Source: Bacteroidales bacterium UBA5287 (GTDB lineage Bacteria > Bacteroidota > Bacteroidia > Bacteroidales > Dysgonomonadaceae). From it: a DNA stretch of 64,000 nt. The stretch lies in contig DHSL01000055.1 of NCBI GenBank assembly GCA_002411345.1, positions 1-64,000 on the forward strand, read 5' to 3'. Shown here one piece after another: positions 35,406 to 45,333 of this stretch. The notes under the pieces were generated by a model. That model was not told where the DNA came from. It saw only the letters and a list, made by a program, of their open reading frames with translations, and made no database searches. Position numbers and translations under genes: made by a program. Numbering within the stretch: the stretch's first letter is position 1; every line of letters starts with the position of its first letter.

Positions 35406-36053
35406 CTATATATAATATTCCATCAGGTCGATTAGTCCAGCCTGTAAAGCATATCTTGTAGCTTCGTTGACGCTGTTTACTCCCAGTTTACGGTAAATAT
35501 TACGTCTGTGTGTATTTACCGTGTGAAAGCTGAGATTTTTCTCTATTGCGATTTCTTTGGTTGACTTTCCAAGTGCGATTTCGTGTAGAATGTTTTTTTC
35601 GGAGGTAGTGAGAGGATCTGTAATTTTCACGGGCAGCACATCACTCATCATTATCGATTCCGCAAAGTCGCACCAATAAACCTCTCCAGCTGATATGCTT
35701 TTTAATGCATTAATTATCTGAGTTTTAGTGTTGTGTTTCATTACAACACTAATTGTTGGGTCCGCCATTAGTAGTTGTCGCAGGAAATACTCATCAAGCT
35801 CATCAGAGAACAACAGCCAGGTCGATTCTCTTGCACCCGCTTTAATGTTTATAAGCTGATTGAAAGACGAAAAATCGAAAAGCGAATAATCGACCACAAC
35901 CACTGATTTAGGTAATCCGCGCAAAGCATCCAGCAACTGTCGACTAGAAGTCACCTCAGTCACTGATGCACTGTCGTCGATCTCCTTCAGATATAAAATC
36001 AATCCTGCGCGGGTAATGTCCTGATTATCTGCTAAAATAAAATTATTTATCAC
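35406..36053 (-). CDS. Orphan NarL/LuxR-type response regulator
   Basis: A 215-residue two-domain regulator. The receiver (1-120) has the acidic pair D9/D12 and the phosphoacceptor D55 in VVVVDYSLF; a lysine in VVMKHNT fills the last conserved site. The C-terminal LuxR-type helix-turn-helix (about 148-210) reads LTTSEKNILHEIALGKSTKEIA and FHTVNTHRRNIYRKLGVNS. No histidine kinase gene lies next to it, so its partner and signal are unknown. It is divergent from the second cysteine synthase gene, which makes that gene a possible target. Confidence 0.88.
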   Translation of the reverse strand: MINNFILADNQDITRAGLILYLKEIDDSASVTEVTSSRQLLDALRGLPKSVVVVDYSLFDFSSFNQLINIKAGARESTWLLFSDELDEYFLRQLLMADPTISVVMKHNTKTQIINALKSISAGEVYWCDFAESIMMSDVLPVKITDPLTTSEKNILHEIALGKSTKEIAIEKNLSFHTVNTHRRNIYRKLGVNSVNEATRYALQAGLIDLMEYYI

Positions 36054-36152
36054 ATATTTTCTTGTTTAGTCTATCACAAATTTAATGAATTATTACTGTC
36101 GATTTGTAAAAAATACCACAAATGTGCTATTTCAACGTCTAAAAACAACCTT

Positions 36153-36160
36153 TACCTTTG
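36153..36160 (+). promoter_or_regulatory. -7 box for the second cysteine synthase gene
   Basis: TACCTTTG, exact TAnnTTTG match, 28 bases before the start codon, in the intergenic space shared with the divergent LuxR-type regulator. Confidence 0.55.
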
Positions 36161-36187
36161 TACAAAAAAGATAAATATTGAATTATT

Positions 36188-37135
36188 ATGACAAAAATTG
36201 CAGAAAACCTTACAGCATTAGTAGGAAATACCCCTTTGCTTAGACTCAATGCATTTGAGAAGTCTCAAGGAGCGAAAGCCAATCTTATCGCAAAATTGGA
36301 AAGTTTTAACCCTCTGGGTAGTGTGAAAGACCGTATTGCTTTGGCTATGGTTGAAGATGCCGAAAAGAATGGTACGCTCAAACCCAACTCAGTTATTATT
36401 GAACCCACCAGCGGTAACACAGGAATTGGTCTTGCTTTTGTATCCTCAATTAAAAACTATCGGTTAATTCTTACTATGCCCGAGACTATGAGTCTTGAAA
36501 GGAGAAATCTACTCAAGGCACTTGGTGCTGAGTTGGTGCTTACACCCGGAGTTAGTGGAATGAAAGGAGCTATAGCAAAAGCAGAAGAACTGCAGTCGGA
36601 AATACCCAATGCTGTGATCCTTCAGCAGTTTAAGAATCAAGCCAATCCACAGATTCATTATAAAACCACTGGTGAAGAGATCTGGCGCGATACTGACGGT
36701 AAAGTCGACATATTCGTAAGCGGAGTAGGTACAGGAGGTACTGTAAGCGGTGCAGGTAAAAGGCTGAAGGAGTTAAATCCCAATGTAGTAATAGTAGCCG
36801 TAGAACCTACCGATTCAGCTGTGCTCTCCGGAGGAACATCCGGATCCCACAAAATTCAGGGTATTGGAGCCGGATTTATTCCCGCTACATACAATGCGAA
36901 TGTTGTTGACCGTGTGGTAACTGTAACAAACGACGATGCCATCCGTACCAGTCGTCTTCTTTCCTCCACAGAAGGACTGTTAGTCGGCATTTCATCAGGT
37001 GCCGCAGTATTTGCAGCGTTGCAGTTATCTAAAGAGGCAGGTAATGAAGGCAAAAACATTGTAGTAATTCTTCCCGATACAGGGGAGCGTTATCTTTCTA
37101 CCATCCTATATGCTTTTGACGAGTACCCTTTATAA
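36188..37135 (+). CDS. cysK: Cysteine synthase A, second copy
   Basis: A 315-residue PLP enzyme for cysteine formation from O-acetylserine and sulfide. The PLP lysine is K47 in NPLGSVKDR. The PTSGNTG loop, the GTGGTVSGAG phosphate loop and LPDTGERYLS near the end are all intact. It differs clearly from the copy at 6522-7430 (13 residues longer, different loops) and is not next to a cysE. Two diverged CysK proteins in one genome often split between housekeeping and a condition-specific or sulfide-linked role; that is an inference. It stands alone between a LuxR regulator and trxB. Confidence 0.94.
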   Translation: MTKIAENLTALVGNTPLLRLNAFEKSQGAKANLIAKLESFNPLGSVKDRIALAMVEDAEKNGTLKPNSVIIEPTSGNTGIGLAFVSSIKNYRLILTMPETMSLERRNLLKALGAELVLTPGVSGMKGAIAKAEELQSEIPNAVILQQFKNQANPQIHYKTTGEEIWRDTDGKVDIFVSGVGTGGTVSGAGKRLKELNPNVVIVAVEPTDSAVLSGGTSGSHKIQGIGAGFIPATYNANVVDRVVTVTNDDAIRTSRLLSSTEGLLVGISSGAAVFAALQLSKEAGNEGKNIVVILPDTGERYLSTILYAFDEYPL

Positions 37136-37177
37136 TAAAATTTTACGAAAAAAATCATCCGTAGAAATATCAAATAG

Positions 37178-37223
37178 TAAATCCACACCAGCAAGTCCAA
37201 TAGACAAGCGTAGTGTGGATTTT
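37178..37223. terminator. Hairpin between convergent cysteine synthase and trxB
   Basis: An 11-bp perfect stem (TAAATCCACAC at 37178-37188 with 37213-37223) separated by a 24-base loop, in the gap between the two convergent genes. The long loop makes it weaker than the other terminators. Confidence 0.6.
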
Positions 37224-37249
37224 ATATATATTTATTTATTCGCGTTTAA

Positions 37250-38191
37250 TTACAGACCTTTTTCAGACAAATATCTTTCAGCATCCATTGCTGCGCGGCA
37301 TCCTGTACCGGCAGCCGTTATTGCCTGTCTGTACATATTATCAGCCGCATCACCAGCCGCAAAAACACCCTCTATGTTAGTTTTTGTCGTCGGTTGTTCA
37401 GTCATGATATATCCAACCTCGTCCAACTTCAAATAATCTTTAAAGATCTCTGTATTTGGTTTGTGTCCAATAGCAAGGAAGAACCCATCTATTTCAATAT
37501 CAACCTTTTGTTCGTCCGGCTGTCCAAGTCTCTTCATCAGATGAGCCCCTTCAACCCCGTTATTTCCGAACAGTCCGATTGTATTATGTTCAAAAAGCAC
37601 CTCAATTTTTGGATTATTCTTTACGCGATCTTGCATGATTTGAGAAGCCCTCAAAAAAGGTTTACGTACAATCAAATATACTTTATCCGCCAATCCTGAC
37701 AAATAAATAGCCTCTTCACAAGCCGTATCCCCACCACCTACGACAGCAACTTTTTTCTTACGATAGAAAAAGCCATCGCATGTTGCACAAGCTGACACCC
37801 CTTGTCCAGCATATTTTGTTTCATCCGGAATGCCTAAATATTTTGCTGAAGCCCCAGTAGAAATTATCACCGAATCCGCTTCAATCACATGTTCATTGTC
37901 TATAGTCACTTTTAGAGGACGAACCGAAAAATCCACAGCCGTAGCCCTTCCCGGATAAATCTCAGCGCCAAAACGTTGCGCTTGTTTTTTCAAGTCCTCC
38001 ATTAATTCCGGTCCTGTAATTCCTTCAGGATAACCCGGAAAGTTCTCCACTTCCGTAGTAGTAGTTAATTGTCCCCCAGGTTGCATACCTTCAAATAAAA
38101 CAGGTTCCAGGTTTGCTCTTGAAGCATAGATAGCCGCAGTATATCCTGCAGGTCCCGATCCAATAATCAGACATCGTACTTTATTTCTCAT
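37250..38191 (-). CDS. trxB: Thioredoxin reductase
   Basis: A 313-residue flavoprotein that passes electrons from NADPH to thioredoxin. The FAD loop GSGPAGYTAA begins at residue 11, the redox disulfide is C135-C138 (CATCDG), the NADPH loop is GGGDTACEE, and the C-terminal FAD segment AAGDAADNMYRQ is present. It is the low-molecular-weight type. It follows lolA but a terminator with a T-run separates them, so it probably has its own promoter. It should feed Bcp and Tpx encoded in this window. Confidence 0.95.
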   Translation of the reverse strand: MRNKVRCLIIGSGPAGYTAAIYASRANLEPVLFEGMQPGGQLTTTTEVENFPGYPEGITGPELMEDLKKQAQRFGAEIYPGRATAVDFSVRPLKVTIDNEHVIEADSVIISTGASAKYLGIPDETKYAGQGVSACATCDGFFYRKKKVAVVGGGDTACEEAIYLSGLADKVYLIVRKPFLRASQIMQDRVKNNPKIEVLFEHNTIGLFGNNGVEGAHLMKRLGQPDEQKVDIEIDGFFLAIGHKPNTEIFKDYLKLDEVGYIMTEQPTTKTNIEGVFAAGDAADNMYRQAITAAGTGCRAAMDAERYLSEKGL

Positions 38192-38203
38192 ATTGTGTAT
38201 TCG

Positions 38204-38235
38204 TTTAAAAACCTTCTCTAATAAAGAGAAGGTTT
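38204..38235 (-). terminator. Terminator between lolA and trxB
   Basis: An 11-bp perfect stem (38209-38219 with 38225-38235) and a five-base loop, followed on the minus strand by TTTTT. It ends the ftsK-lolA transcript before trxB. Confidence 0.8.
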
Positions 38236-38323
38236 ATATGTTTTTATTTGTTTCAAAGATACATTAATTTTGATAACTAATGAAATGATATAGTAAAAAT
38301 CTATGTAATGTAAACAAAACAAA

Positions 38324-38968
38324 TTATCTCAAATCAATGATTTCAACACCCGGAAAATCAGCCTTATTAAAGATAAAAGTAGCGTCGTTGAATTTATAGT
38401 TTGAGTTGTAGTTACTGATATTAATTTTTGCTACAGAATTATCTTTAAGTTTAAGTACGATTTGCAGAAGAGTATTATTGTTTTTGTCCACTGCCAGTGT
38501 AGCCTCTTTAAAATCAGGGTTTTGAGTGTTTGGTGTCATATCAATAACGTACGCGTTTTTACCATTTACTGTTTTGCTTACAGGTTTTTTCAGTGTGAAT
38601 CCTGTTTTATACATACTTAGCCAACCAGTAGGACTTGCCGTTAAATCTTGATTTGAAGGATCACTAATATTCACTTCGTTAGATTCTTTGAACATCCACC
38701 ATTGCGTTGTTCCATTAAACCAAGCATTTACATTATCCGTGTTTAGAGTAAACGAATTACCTTTAATTTTTGCAACCCCTTTTTCGTTGTAAGTTTTATT
38801 TCCTTTTGCATCAGTAGTCACAATTTCAAAATTCAATTGGATTCCGTTAGATTTCAGATAATCATTATACGTTTTATCCAAGATGTTTTTTGCCTCCGTA
38901 GAACTCTGTCCAAATGCTATGAACGTGGACATTATCAAAGTCAGAGCTATGATTATTTTCTTTTTCAT
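38324..38968 (-). CDS. LolA-like outer-membrane lipoprotein carrier
   Basis: A 214-residue periplasmic protein of the LolA fold. Residues 1-20 form a signal peptide (MKKKIIIALTLIMSTFIAFG). The mature part begins STEAKNILDKTYNDYLKSNG and continues with the beta-sheet pattern of LolA (YNEKGVAKIKGNSFTLNTDN, FKEATLAVDKNNNTLLQIVLK). It would ferry lipoproteins across the periplasm, although distant LolA-fold proteins can have other ligands. It lies 81 bases downstream of ftsK and in the Bacteroidales order ftsK-lolA-trxB. Confidence 0.85.
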   Translation of the reverse strand: MKKKIIIALTLIMSTFIAFGQSSTEAKNILDKTYNDYLKSNGIQLNFEIVTTDAKGNKTYNEKGVAKIKGNSFTLNTDNVNAWFNGTTQWWMFKESNEVNISDPSNQDLTASPTGWLSMYKTGFTLKKPVSKTVNGKNAYVIDMTPNTQNPDFKEATLAVDKNNNTLLQIVLKLKDNSVAKINISNYNSNYKFNDATFIFNKADFPGVEIIDLR

Positions 38969-39049
38969 AATGTAATATATTGCTATTTATTGGTTTTCCT
39001 AATAGACCTTTTTTCGTTTGAAAAGTTTAATTTAAACAAGGTAGGTTGT

Positions 39050-41551
39050 TTATTTTAAAGAATTCAGTAATTTCTCTAGAGTATATTCATCAGAAATGTA
39101 CACCTCTCTTGGTTTACTACCTTGAGCAGGGCCCACTATTCCCGCCGCTTCTATTTGATCCATTAATCTACCAGCGCGATTATATCCAATAGAAAATTTT
39201 CTTTGTATGAGAGAAGTCGATCCTTGTTGATGAACCACAATTAATCTTGCAGCCTCTTCGAACAAAGCATCATGTTCGTTCACATCAATGCCGCTTGATG
39301 ATTTCCCAGCAGGTTCATTGACCGGCACTTCCGGCAACGGATATGCCGATTGATACCCCTGTTGTTTAGCAATATATTGATTTATTTCTTCCACTTCCGG
39401 AGTATCAACAAAAGCACATTGAATTCGTGTGAGGCTGCTACCTTGTGAGAAAAGCATATCCCCTCTACCGATAAGTTGGTTAGCCCCGTTCATATCCAGG
39501 ATTGTTCTCGAATCCACCTGCGCAGTCACTCTGAAAGCCATTCTTGCCGGGAAGTTAGCTTTTATTGTACCCGTAATAATATTAGTCGTTGGTCGTTGCG
39601 TTGCAATTACCATATGAATACCCACGGCACGTGCTTTTTGTGCAATTCTTGCAATAGGCATTTCTATTTCTTTTCCAGCAGTCATAATCAGATCGCCGTA
39701 CTCATCGATAACCACAACGATATAAGGCATAAATTTATGACCATTATTAGGATTCAGTCTCCGCGACTTGAATTTTTCGTTATATTCTTTTACGTTTCTA
39801 ACATGTGCTTTTGAAAGCAATTCATACCTGTCGTCCATCTCTTTAGTAAGAGAATGCAAAGTTTGTGTAACCCGTGTCACATCAGTAATGATAGCCTTTT
39901 CTTCATCCGGTAATTTAGCCAAGTAATGATGTTCAATAGCCGAATAGATATTAAATTCCACCATTTTTGGGTCTATCAGAACGAATTTTAGTTCAGCAGG
40001 ATGTTTTTTATACAGTAACGAAGTAATTATCGCATTCAAGCCAACTGATTTTCCTTGTCCAGTAGCACCCGCCACCAAGAGGTGAGGCATTTTTGTCAAG
40101 TCAAAAACAAAAACTTCATTTGTGATTGTTTTTCCTATTGAGATAGGTAATTCGTAGTCGCTCTCCTGATATTTCCTTGAAGAAATAACCGATTGCATTG
40201 ACACAATTTGAGGATCCTTATTTGGCACTTCAATACCCACAGTACCTTTTCCCGGCATAGGAGCAATAATACGTATACCTATTGCAGAGAGACTCAGAGC
40301 AATATCATCCTCAAGATTTCTGATGCGTGAAATTCTCACTCCAGCTTCCGGTACAATTTCATAAAGAGTAATTGTAGGTCCAACAGTAGCTTTTATCGAT
40401 GTGATTTCAATACCATAGTTACGTAGAGTACTAATAATTTTGTTTTTGTTCTCCGTCTGCTCTTGCATGTTAACCTCTTGATTCTTGGTGTTGTAAACCT
40501 TAAGCAGATTTATTGGCGGAAATTTAAACATTGACAGATCCATACGAGGATCATATTCTTCAATCATTTCCAATTGCTCTTTTTGTTCCGAGCGAAGTTG
40601 AGAAGAAGAAACAGTATCATCGCCTTTAGCTACGATCACTTCAAAATCGTTATCAATTCCAATTTCAGATTCAGGAGATGTTAAGTTTGACGTATCAACT
40701 ATGTTTATTGGTGCAGCAGCTTCAGGTTTAGCTATCTCAAAAGGAATATCAGTCGTTTCTTCTAAATCCTCCTCTTCGATATTACTGTCATTTTTCTTAA
40801 ACAAAGCTAATAATCGTTGTATCAAAGAAGGCTTCTTTTCTTTTGCAACATTCAGATTGTCATTGTTGTTAACAGGACAATCTGAAGTTGCACTTTCTTC
40901 TGTTCGTTGTAATATAGAAGTTGTTTTTGCAATCTTATTTCTAATCTTGTACATATTACTTTTTCGATACCATATAACAGCAATAAGTACAAACAGAATG
41001 ACAAGCATTAACATTCCCGGCCATCCGATACTATTTTCCATAATACCTTCGATATGACTGCCATGTCCGCCACCCCAGTTGATATGACTATTTGGAAATA
41101 ATTTATCCAGCAAGAAAGCAGAGCTTATTGATCCCGCAAATAATCCGTAAGCAGTGACCAGTATCACTTGAAGGAATGAAATATAATATACTTTTATCAA
41201 CCTTAGTCCCAGGTAAATTACAAACAGAGGTATCAGCAGTGAGAATATGCCAAACCATTCATTTATAACTATTTCAGCTATAAATGCTCCAGCCACGCCA
41301 ACCCAGTTAGCTATTTCCACATCTTTTGTCCGCGCAAGTTCCGAATAAGTTTTGTTTTGGACAAAGCTTTGGTCTTGTGCACCCGTCACAAAAAACGAGA
41401 TCATTGCCAAGAGCATAAAAATTCCAATAAAAACCAGCAATGCACCTAACACAAAGTGCACTCTTTCGTTTTTAATAAAACTTATTATTCCTGTACTTTT
41501 TTGTTGAGTACGAGTAACCGGTTTCTTTTTGGTTCTTTTTGTCTGAGTCAT
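39050..41551 (-). CDS. ftsK: DNA translocase FtsK
   Basis: An 833-residue FtsK/SpoIIIE translocase that moves chromosomal DNA during division. I placed the start at the ATG giving MTQTKRTKKKP; in-frame ATGs lie 5 and 16 codons further upstream. Four to five membrane helices fall in residues about 25-200, a variable linker (205-350) follows, then the motor with the Walker A segment VAGATGQGKSVGLN and the Walker B segment YIVVVIDEYGDLI. The C-terminal gamma winged helix (QGSTSLIQRKFSIGYNRAGRLMDQIE) should read KOPS. Complete. Followed by lolA in the same direction. Confidence 0.95.
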   Translation of the reverse strand: MTQTKRTKKKPVTRTQQKSTGIISFIKNERVHFVLGALLVFIGIFMLLAMISFFVTGAQDQSFVQNKTYSELARTKDVEIANWVGVAGAFIAEIVINEWFGIFSLLIPLFVIYLGLRLIKVYYISFLQVILVTAYGLFAGSISSAFLLDKLFPNSHINWGGGHGSHIEGIMENSIGWPGMLMLVILFVLIAVIWYRKSNMYKIRNKIAKTTSILQRTEESATSDCPVNNNDNLNVAKEKKPSLIQRLLALFKKNDSNIEEEDLEETTDIPFEIAKPEAAAPINIVDTSNLTSPESEIGIDNDFEVIVAKGDDTVSSSQLRSEQKEQLEMIEEYDPRMDLSMFKFPPINLLKVYNTKNQEVNMQEQTENKNKIISTLRNYGIEITSIKATVGPTITLYEIVPEAGVRISRIRNLEDDIALSLSAIGIRIIAPMPGKGTVGIEVPNKDPQIVSMQSVISSRKYQESDYELPISIGKTITNEVFVFDLTKMPHLLVAGATGQGKSVGLNAIITSLLYKKHPAELKFVLIDPKMVEFNIYSAIEHHYLAKLPDEEKAIITDVTRVTQTLHSLTKEMDDRYELLSKAHVRNVKEYNEKFKSRRLNPNNGHKFMPYIVVVIDEYGDLIMTAGKEIEMPIARIAQKARAVGIHMVIATQRPTTNIITGTIKANFPARMAFRVTAQVDSRTILDMNGANQLIGRGDMLFSQGSSLTRIQCAFVDTPEVEEINQYIAKQQGYQSAYPLPEVPVNEPAGKSSSGIDVNEHDALFEEAARLIVVHQQGSTSLIQRKFSIGYNRAGRLMDQIEAAGIVGPAQGSKPREVYISDEYTLEKLLNSLK

Positions 41552-41727
41552 AATTTTAATATTCATTATCTGAAAAAGAATAATGAACAAATAGCACAAT
41601 TACATTATATTATCTGCAAAAATAATAAAAAGAAAGGAAGGATAAGAGATTTAGAGTCGTCAATTTCTTTAAAGTACCTCTCTTTTTGAATATTGTATCG
41701 TTAATATTATATTAAAAAGTGATAAAT

Positions 41728-41766
41728 CAAAAAAATAAGAGTCCGCGAATCACTTCGCAGACTCTT
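41728..41766 (-). terminator. Terminator after tpx
   Basis: An 11-base stem with one internal mismatch (AAGAGTCCGCG at 41737-41747 with 41756-41766) and an eight-base loop, followed on the minus strand by a run of seven Ts. It stops the tpx transcript before the ftsK promoter region. Confidence 0.8.
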
Positions 41767-41794
41767 CTTGTTAACACAATCTTCATGAAACAAA

Positions 41795-42295
41795 CTACAC
41801 TATCGAGTTGATTGCAGAAAAATAATCCGGTTCCTGTGCAATCTCGGGAACCAGCTCTGTATATACTACTTTCCCTTCGGGATTTACAACAACTACTGCT
41901 CTTGCCAAAAGGCCTTTTAGCGGTCCATTTGTCATAAGTAATCCATAATTATTTTCGAATTGTTGATCGCGAAAAGTGGAAAGTGTAATAACGTTTTCTA
42001 TGCCTTCTGCCGTACAAAAACGTCCAGAAGCAAAAGGCAGATCGGCAGAAATTGCTAAGACAACAGAATGGCCTAATGTCGCAGCTTCTTTATTGAATTT
42101 TCTTACCGATGCAGCGCAAACGCTTGTATCTAAACTAGGGAAAATGTTAAGAACAGCATATTTCCCTTTATAATCTGATAATTTTACTTCAGAGAGATCT
42201 TTTCCAACAAGTGTGAAATCAGGAGCTGTATCGCCAACTTTTGGCAGTTCACCAACTGTGCTTACAGGTTGATTTTTGAATGTTATATTTGCCAT
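41795..42295 (-). CDS. tpx: Atypical 2-Cys thiol peroxidase
   Basis: A 166-residue peroxiredoxin of the Tpx family, reducing hydroperoxides with thioredoxin. The peroxidatic cysteine is C60 (LDTSVCAASVRKF) and the resolving cysteine is C94 (ASGRFCTAEG), the Tpx spacing. The family start FKNQPVSTVGELPKVGD is intact. It has no signal peptide. It lies 105 bases from uvrA, with a terminator on its far side. It complements Bcp elsewhere in the window, so at least two thioredoxin-linked peroxidases are present. Confidence 0.95.
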   Translation of the reverse strand: MANITFKNQPVSTVGELPKVGDTAPDFTLVGKDLSEVKLSDYKGKYAVLNIFPSLDTSVCAASVRKFNKEAATLGHSVVLAISADLPFASGRFCTAEGIENVITLSTFRDQQFENNYGLLMTNGPLKGLLARAVVVVNPEGKVVYTELVPEIAQEPDYFSAINSIV

Positions 42296-42400
42296 ATTTT
42301 TTATTTATAGTAATTTATATTCGTTCTTAATAATAACGTTTGTTGTATTATTATAAACTAAACAAAAGCTATAAATAAAAGTTCAATAAAAAGTGACAAT

Positions 42401-45244
42401 TTAACTATTTGTTTTGTATGTCTCTTCCAATTCCTGTTTAAGGTACTTAGCAGTGTAACTATCAGGGTTACCAATAATTTGTTCAGGGGTTCCAACAGCC
42501 AATATATTTCCTCCTTTAGCCCCACCTTCGGGTCCTAAATCTATAATATAATCAGCACATTTTATTATATCAAAATTATGTTCAATCACGATTACTGTAT
42601 TTCCTTTATTTACAAGTTTATTGAGTACACCAAGTAAGATTCGAATATCTTCAAAATGCAACCCAGTTGTTGGTTCGTCCAGTACATAAAGTGTGTTACC
42701 CGTATCCAATCTTGCCAGTTCAGTAGCAAGTTTTACGCGTTGACTTTCGCCACCTGATAGGGTAGTAGAAGATTGTCCCAGTTTGATATAACCTAATCCC
42801 ACTTCCTGAAGTACTTCTATTTTGCGAAGAATATTCGGCACATTTTCAAAGAATTCCACCGCTGCGTTTATTGTCATATCCAGCACATCAGCAATTGATT
42901 TTCCTTTAAACCGGACTTCAAGTGTTTCCCTGTTGTATCTTTTTCCGTGACAAGTTTCGCAAGGCACCATCACATCCGGCATGAAGTTCATTTCAATTGT
43001 TTTATACCCGTTACCTCCGCAAGTTTCGCATCGTCCACCTTTAACATTAAAAGAGAAGCGACCAGGTTTGTATCCTCTTATTTTAGACTCAGGCATTTCG
43101 GTAAACAAGTTTCTTATATCGCTAAAAACACCGGTGTAAGTAGCCGGATTAGAGCGCGGTGTCCTACCAATTGGTGATTGGTCCACGCTCACAATTTTAT
43201 CTAAATGCTCAATTCCCTCAATCGATTCGTACGGCATAGGATCTTTGAGAGACCTATAGAATTTTTGACTTAGAATTGGTTGCAAAGTTTCGTTTATAAG
43301 AGTAGATTTTCCACTTCCTGAAACCCCTGTCACACAGATGAATGTACCCAGAGGGAAATTGACGCTTACATTTTTCAGATTGTTTCCTTTGGCGCCTATT
43401 ATGCTAAATTTCTTTCCATTGCCCGTTCTTCTAATTTTAGGCATTTCAATAGCAAGTTTGCCATTCAAATAATTTGATGTAAGCGTATTTTTCTTCAGCA
43501 TTTCTTGCGGCAGCCCAGCAAAAACAACTTCGCCACCATTTCTTCCTGCAAACGGTCCCATGTCCACGATATAGTCCGATTCGAGCATCATTTCCTTATC
43601 GTGTTCCACTACAACAACCGAGTTTCCTGAATCGCGCAGTTTTTTTAGTGATTGGATCAAACGGTGATTATCCCTTTGATGTAACCCAATGCTCGGTTCG
43701 TCGAGAATATATAACACATTTACCAGTTCAGATCCGATTTGAGTAGCAAGTCTGATTCTCTGACTTTCGCCACCAGACAACGATACAGAAGAGCGAGATA
43801 AAGAAAGATAATCTAGTCCCACATCCAGCAGGAATTTTAGTCGCGATATGATTTCTTTTCTTATCTCTTCGGCAATCATTTTTTGCTTATTGCTGATATG
43901 ATTATCCAAGTCTTGCATCCAATCGTAAAGTTGTCGAATGTCCATGTCCGCCAATTCCGCAATGTTTTTTTCTGCAATCTTGAAGTGTAATGCCTCTTGA
44001 TTTAATCGTTTTCCTTTACATTCAGGGCATATTGAAGTCGTAATAAACTGTCCCGACCATTTTTTAGCAGTCGCCGAAGCTTCATCTTCTTGTTGCATTT
44101 CAATATATTTTGCCACCCCTTCGTAAGTCACCAAATAATTTGAATTTCCCAGAGACTCGTTTGTTATTTTCAATCTCTCATTTGTACCATATATGATTTC
44201 TTCAATAGCCTCCTGTGGAATATCCTTAATAGGAGTTTTAAGAGTCACCCCAAATTTCTCACAGATAGCTTTGATCTGCCAGAATAACAAATTGCTTTTT
44301 TCTTTTCCAAGTGGAACTATTCCTCCAGCCGCGATGCTTATCTCCTGGTTTGGAATCATTTTATCCATATCCACCTGATCTACGGAGCCAATACCTTTAC
44401 ATTTGTTGCAAGCACCCTGAGGAGAGTTAAACGAAAAGTTATGTGGAGCAGGTTCACGATACGATAATCCAGTTTCAGGATCCATCAATTGTCGGCTATA
44501 ATGTCTGACTTCCTTTGATTCAATATCTTGAATCATAATCAGCCCCGAGCCCTGTTTCATCGCGATCTTAACGCTTGTTTTCAGTTGGTCTTCGAATTTG
44601 TTTGAAACCGCCAGTTTATCAATTAAAATTTCGATATTGTGGTTTTTGTATCTATCCACTCTCATACCCGGTAGGATTTCTTTTATATCGCCATCAATGC
44701 GTACATTCAGATACCCTTTTTTCCGGATTTGTTCAAACAGTTCTTTGTAGTGTCCTTTTCTGTTTCTCACAACCGGTGCAAGAATATATATTTTCCTTCC
44801 GATATATTTTTCGAGAATCAGTTCCAGCACTTGTTCTTCGGTATATTTAACCATCTTTTCGCCCGTAATGAATGAATATGCTTCACCTGCACGTGCAAAA
44901 AGAAGTCTCAGATAGTCATAAACTTCAGTAGTTGTACCCACTGTAGAACGCGGGTTTTTGTTGGTCGTTTTCTGCTCAATTGAGATAACCGGGCTTAATC
45001 CTGTAATCTTATCGACGTCCGGTCGTTCCATTTTGCCCAAGAAGCCCCGAGCATAAGCAGAGAAAGTCTCGATATATCGTCTTTGTCCCTCGGCAAAAAT
45101 AGTATCAAAAGCAAGCGATGATTTACCGCTGCCACTCAATCCTGTGATCACGCTAAGTGAATCTCTAGGAATTGCCACGTCAATATTTTTTAGATTGTGC
45201 ACACGTGCACCGTACACCTCAATATATTCTTTATCGGAAGTCAT
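42401..45244 (-). CDS. uvrA: Excinuclease ABC subunit A
   Basis: A 947-residue UvrA, the damage-recognition ATPase of nucleotide excision repair. The first ABC cassette has GLSGSGKS at residues 35-42; its signature LSGGESQRIRLATQIGS follows at mid-length. The second cassette has CVTGVSGSGKSTLINETL and a second signature LSGGESQRVKLATELA. Zinc-finger cysteines appear in NKCKGIGSVD and in CETCGGNGY...CETCHGKRY. Length is normal. It may be cotranscribed with the transglycosylase gene upstream (89-base gap), though this could be chance. Confidence 0.97.
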   Translation of the reverse strand: MTSDKEYIEVYGARVHNLKNIDVAIPRDSLSVITGLSGSGKSSLAFDTIFAEGQRRYIETFSAYARGFLGKMERPDVDKITGLSPVISIEQKTTNKNPRSTVGTTTEVYDYLRLLFARAGEAYSFITGEKMVKYTEEQVLELILEKYIGRKIYILAPVVRNRKGHYKELFEQIRKKGYLNVRIDGDIKEILPGMRVDRYKNHNIEILIDKLAVSNKFEDQLKTSVKIAMKQGSGLIMIQDIESKEVRHYSRQLMDPETGLSYREPAPHNFSFNSPQGACNKCKGIGSVDQVDMDKMIPNQEISIAAGGIVPLGKEKSNLLFWQIKAICEKFGVTLKTPIKDIPQEAIEEIIYGTNERLKITNESLGNSNYLVTYEGVAKYIEMQQEDEASATAKKWSGQFITTSICPECKGKRLNQEALHFKIAEKNIAELADMDIRQLYDWMQDLDNHISNKQKMIAEEIRKEIISRLKFLLDVGLDYLSLSRSSVSLSGGESQRIRLATQIGSELVNVLYILDEPSIGLHQRDNHRLIQSLKKLRDSGNSVVVVEHDKEMMLESDYIVDMGPFAGRNGGEVVFAGLPQEMLKKNTLTSNYLNGKLAIEMPKIRRTGNGKKFSIIGAKGNNLKNVSVNFPLGTFICVTGVSGSGKSTLINETLQPILSQKFYRSLKDPMPYESIEGIEHLDKIVSVDQSPIGRTPRSNPATYTGVFSDIRNLFTEMPESKIRGYKPGRFSFNVKGGRCETCGGNGYKTIEMNFMPDVMVPCETCHGKRYNRETLEVRFKGKSIADVLDMTINAAVEFFENVPNILRKIEVLQEVGLGYIKLGQSSTTLSGGESQRVKLATELARLDTGNTLYVLDEPTTGLHFEDIRILLGVLNKLVNKGNTVIVIEHNFDIIKCADYIIDLGPEGGAKGGNILAVGTPEQIIGNPDSYTAKYLKQELEETYKTNS

Positions 45245-45333
45245 AGTTTATTTTAACGAATAGTTTTTTAAAAAGTTCATCCTTCATCTTAATTTCCAAG
45301 AGAGGATAAAAGGAATTAAACCATCTGCAAGAA

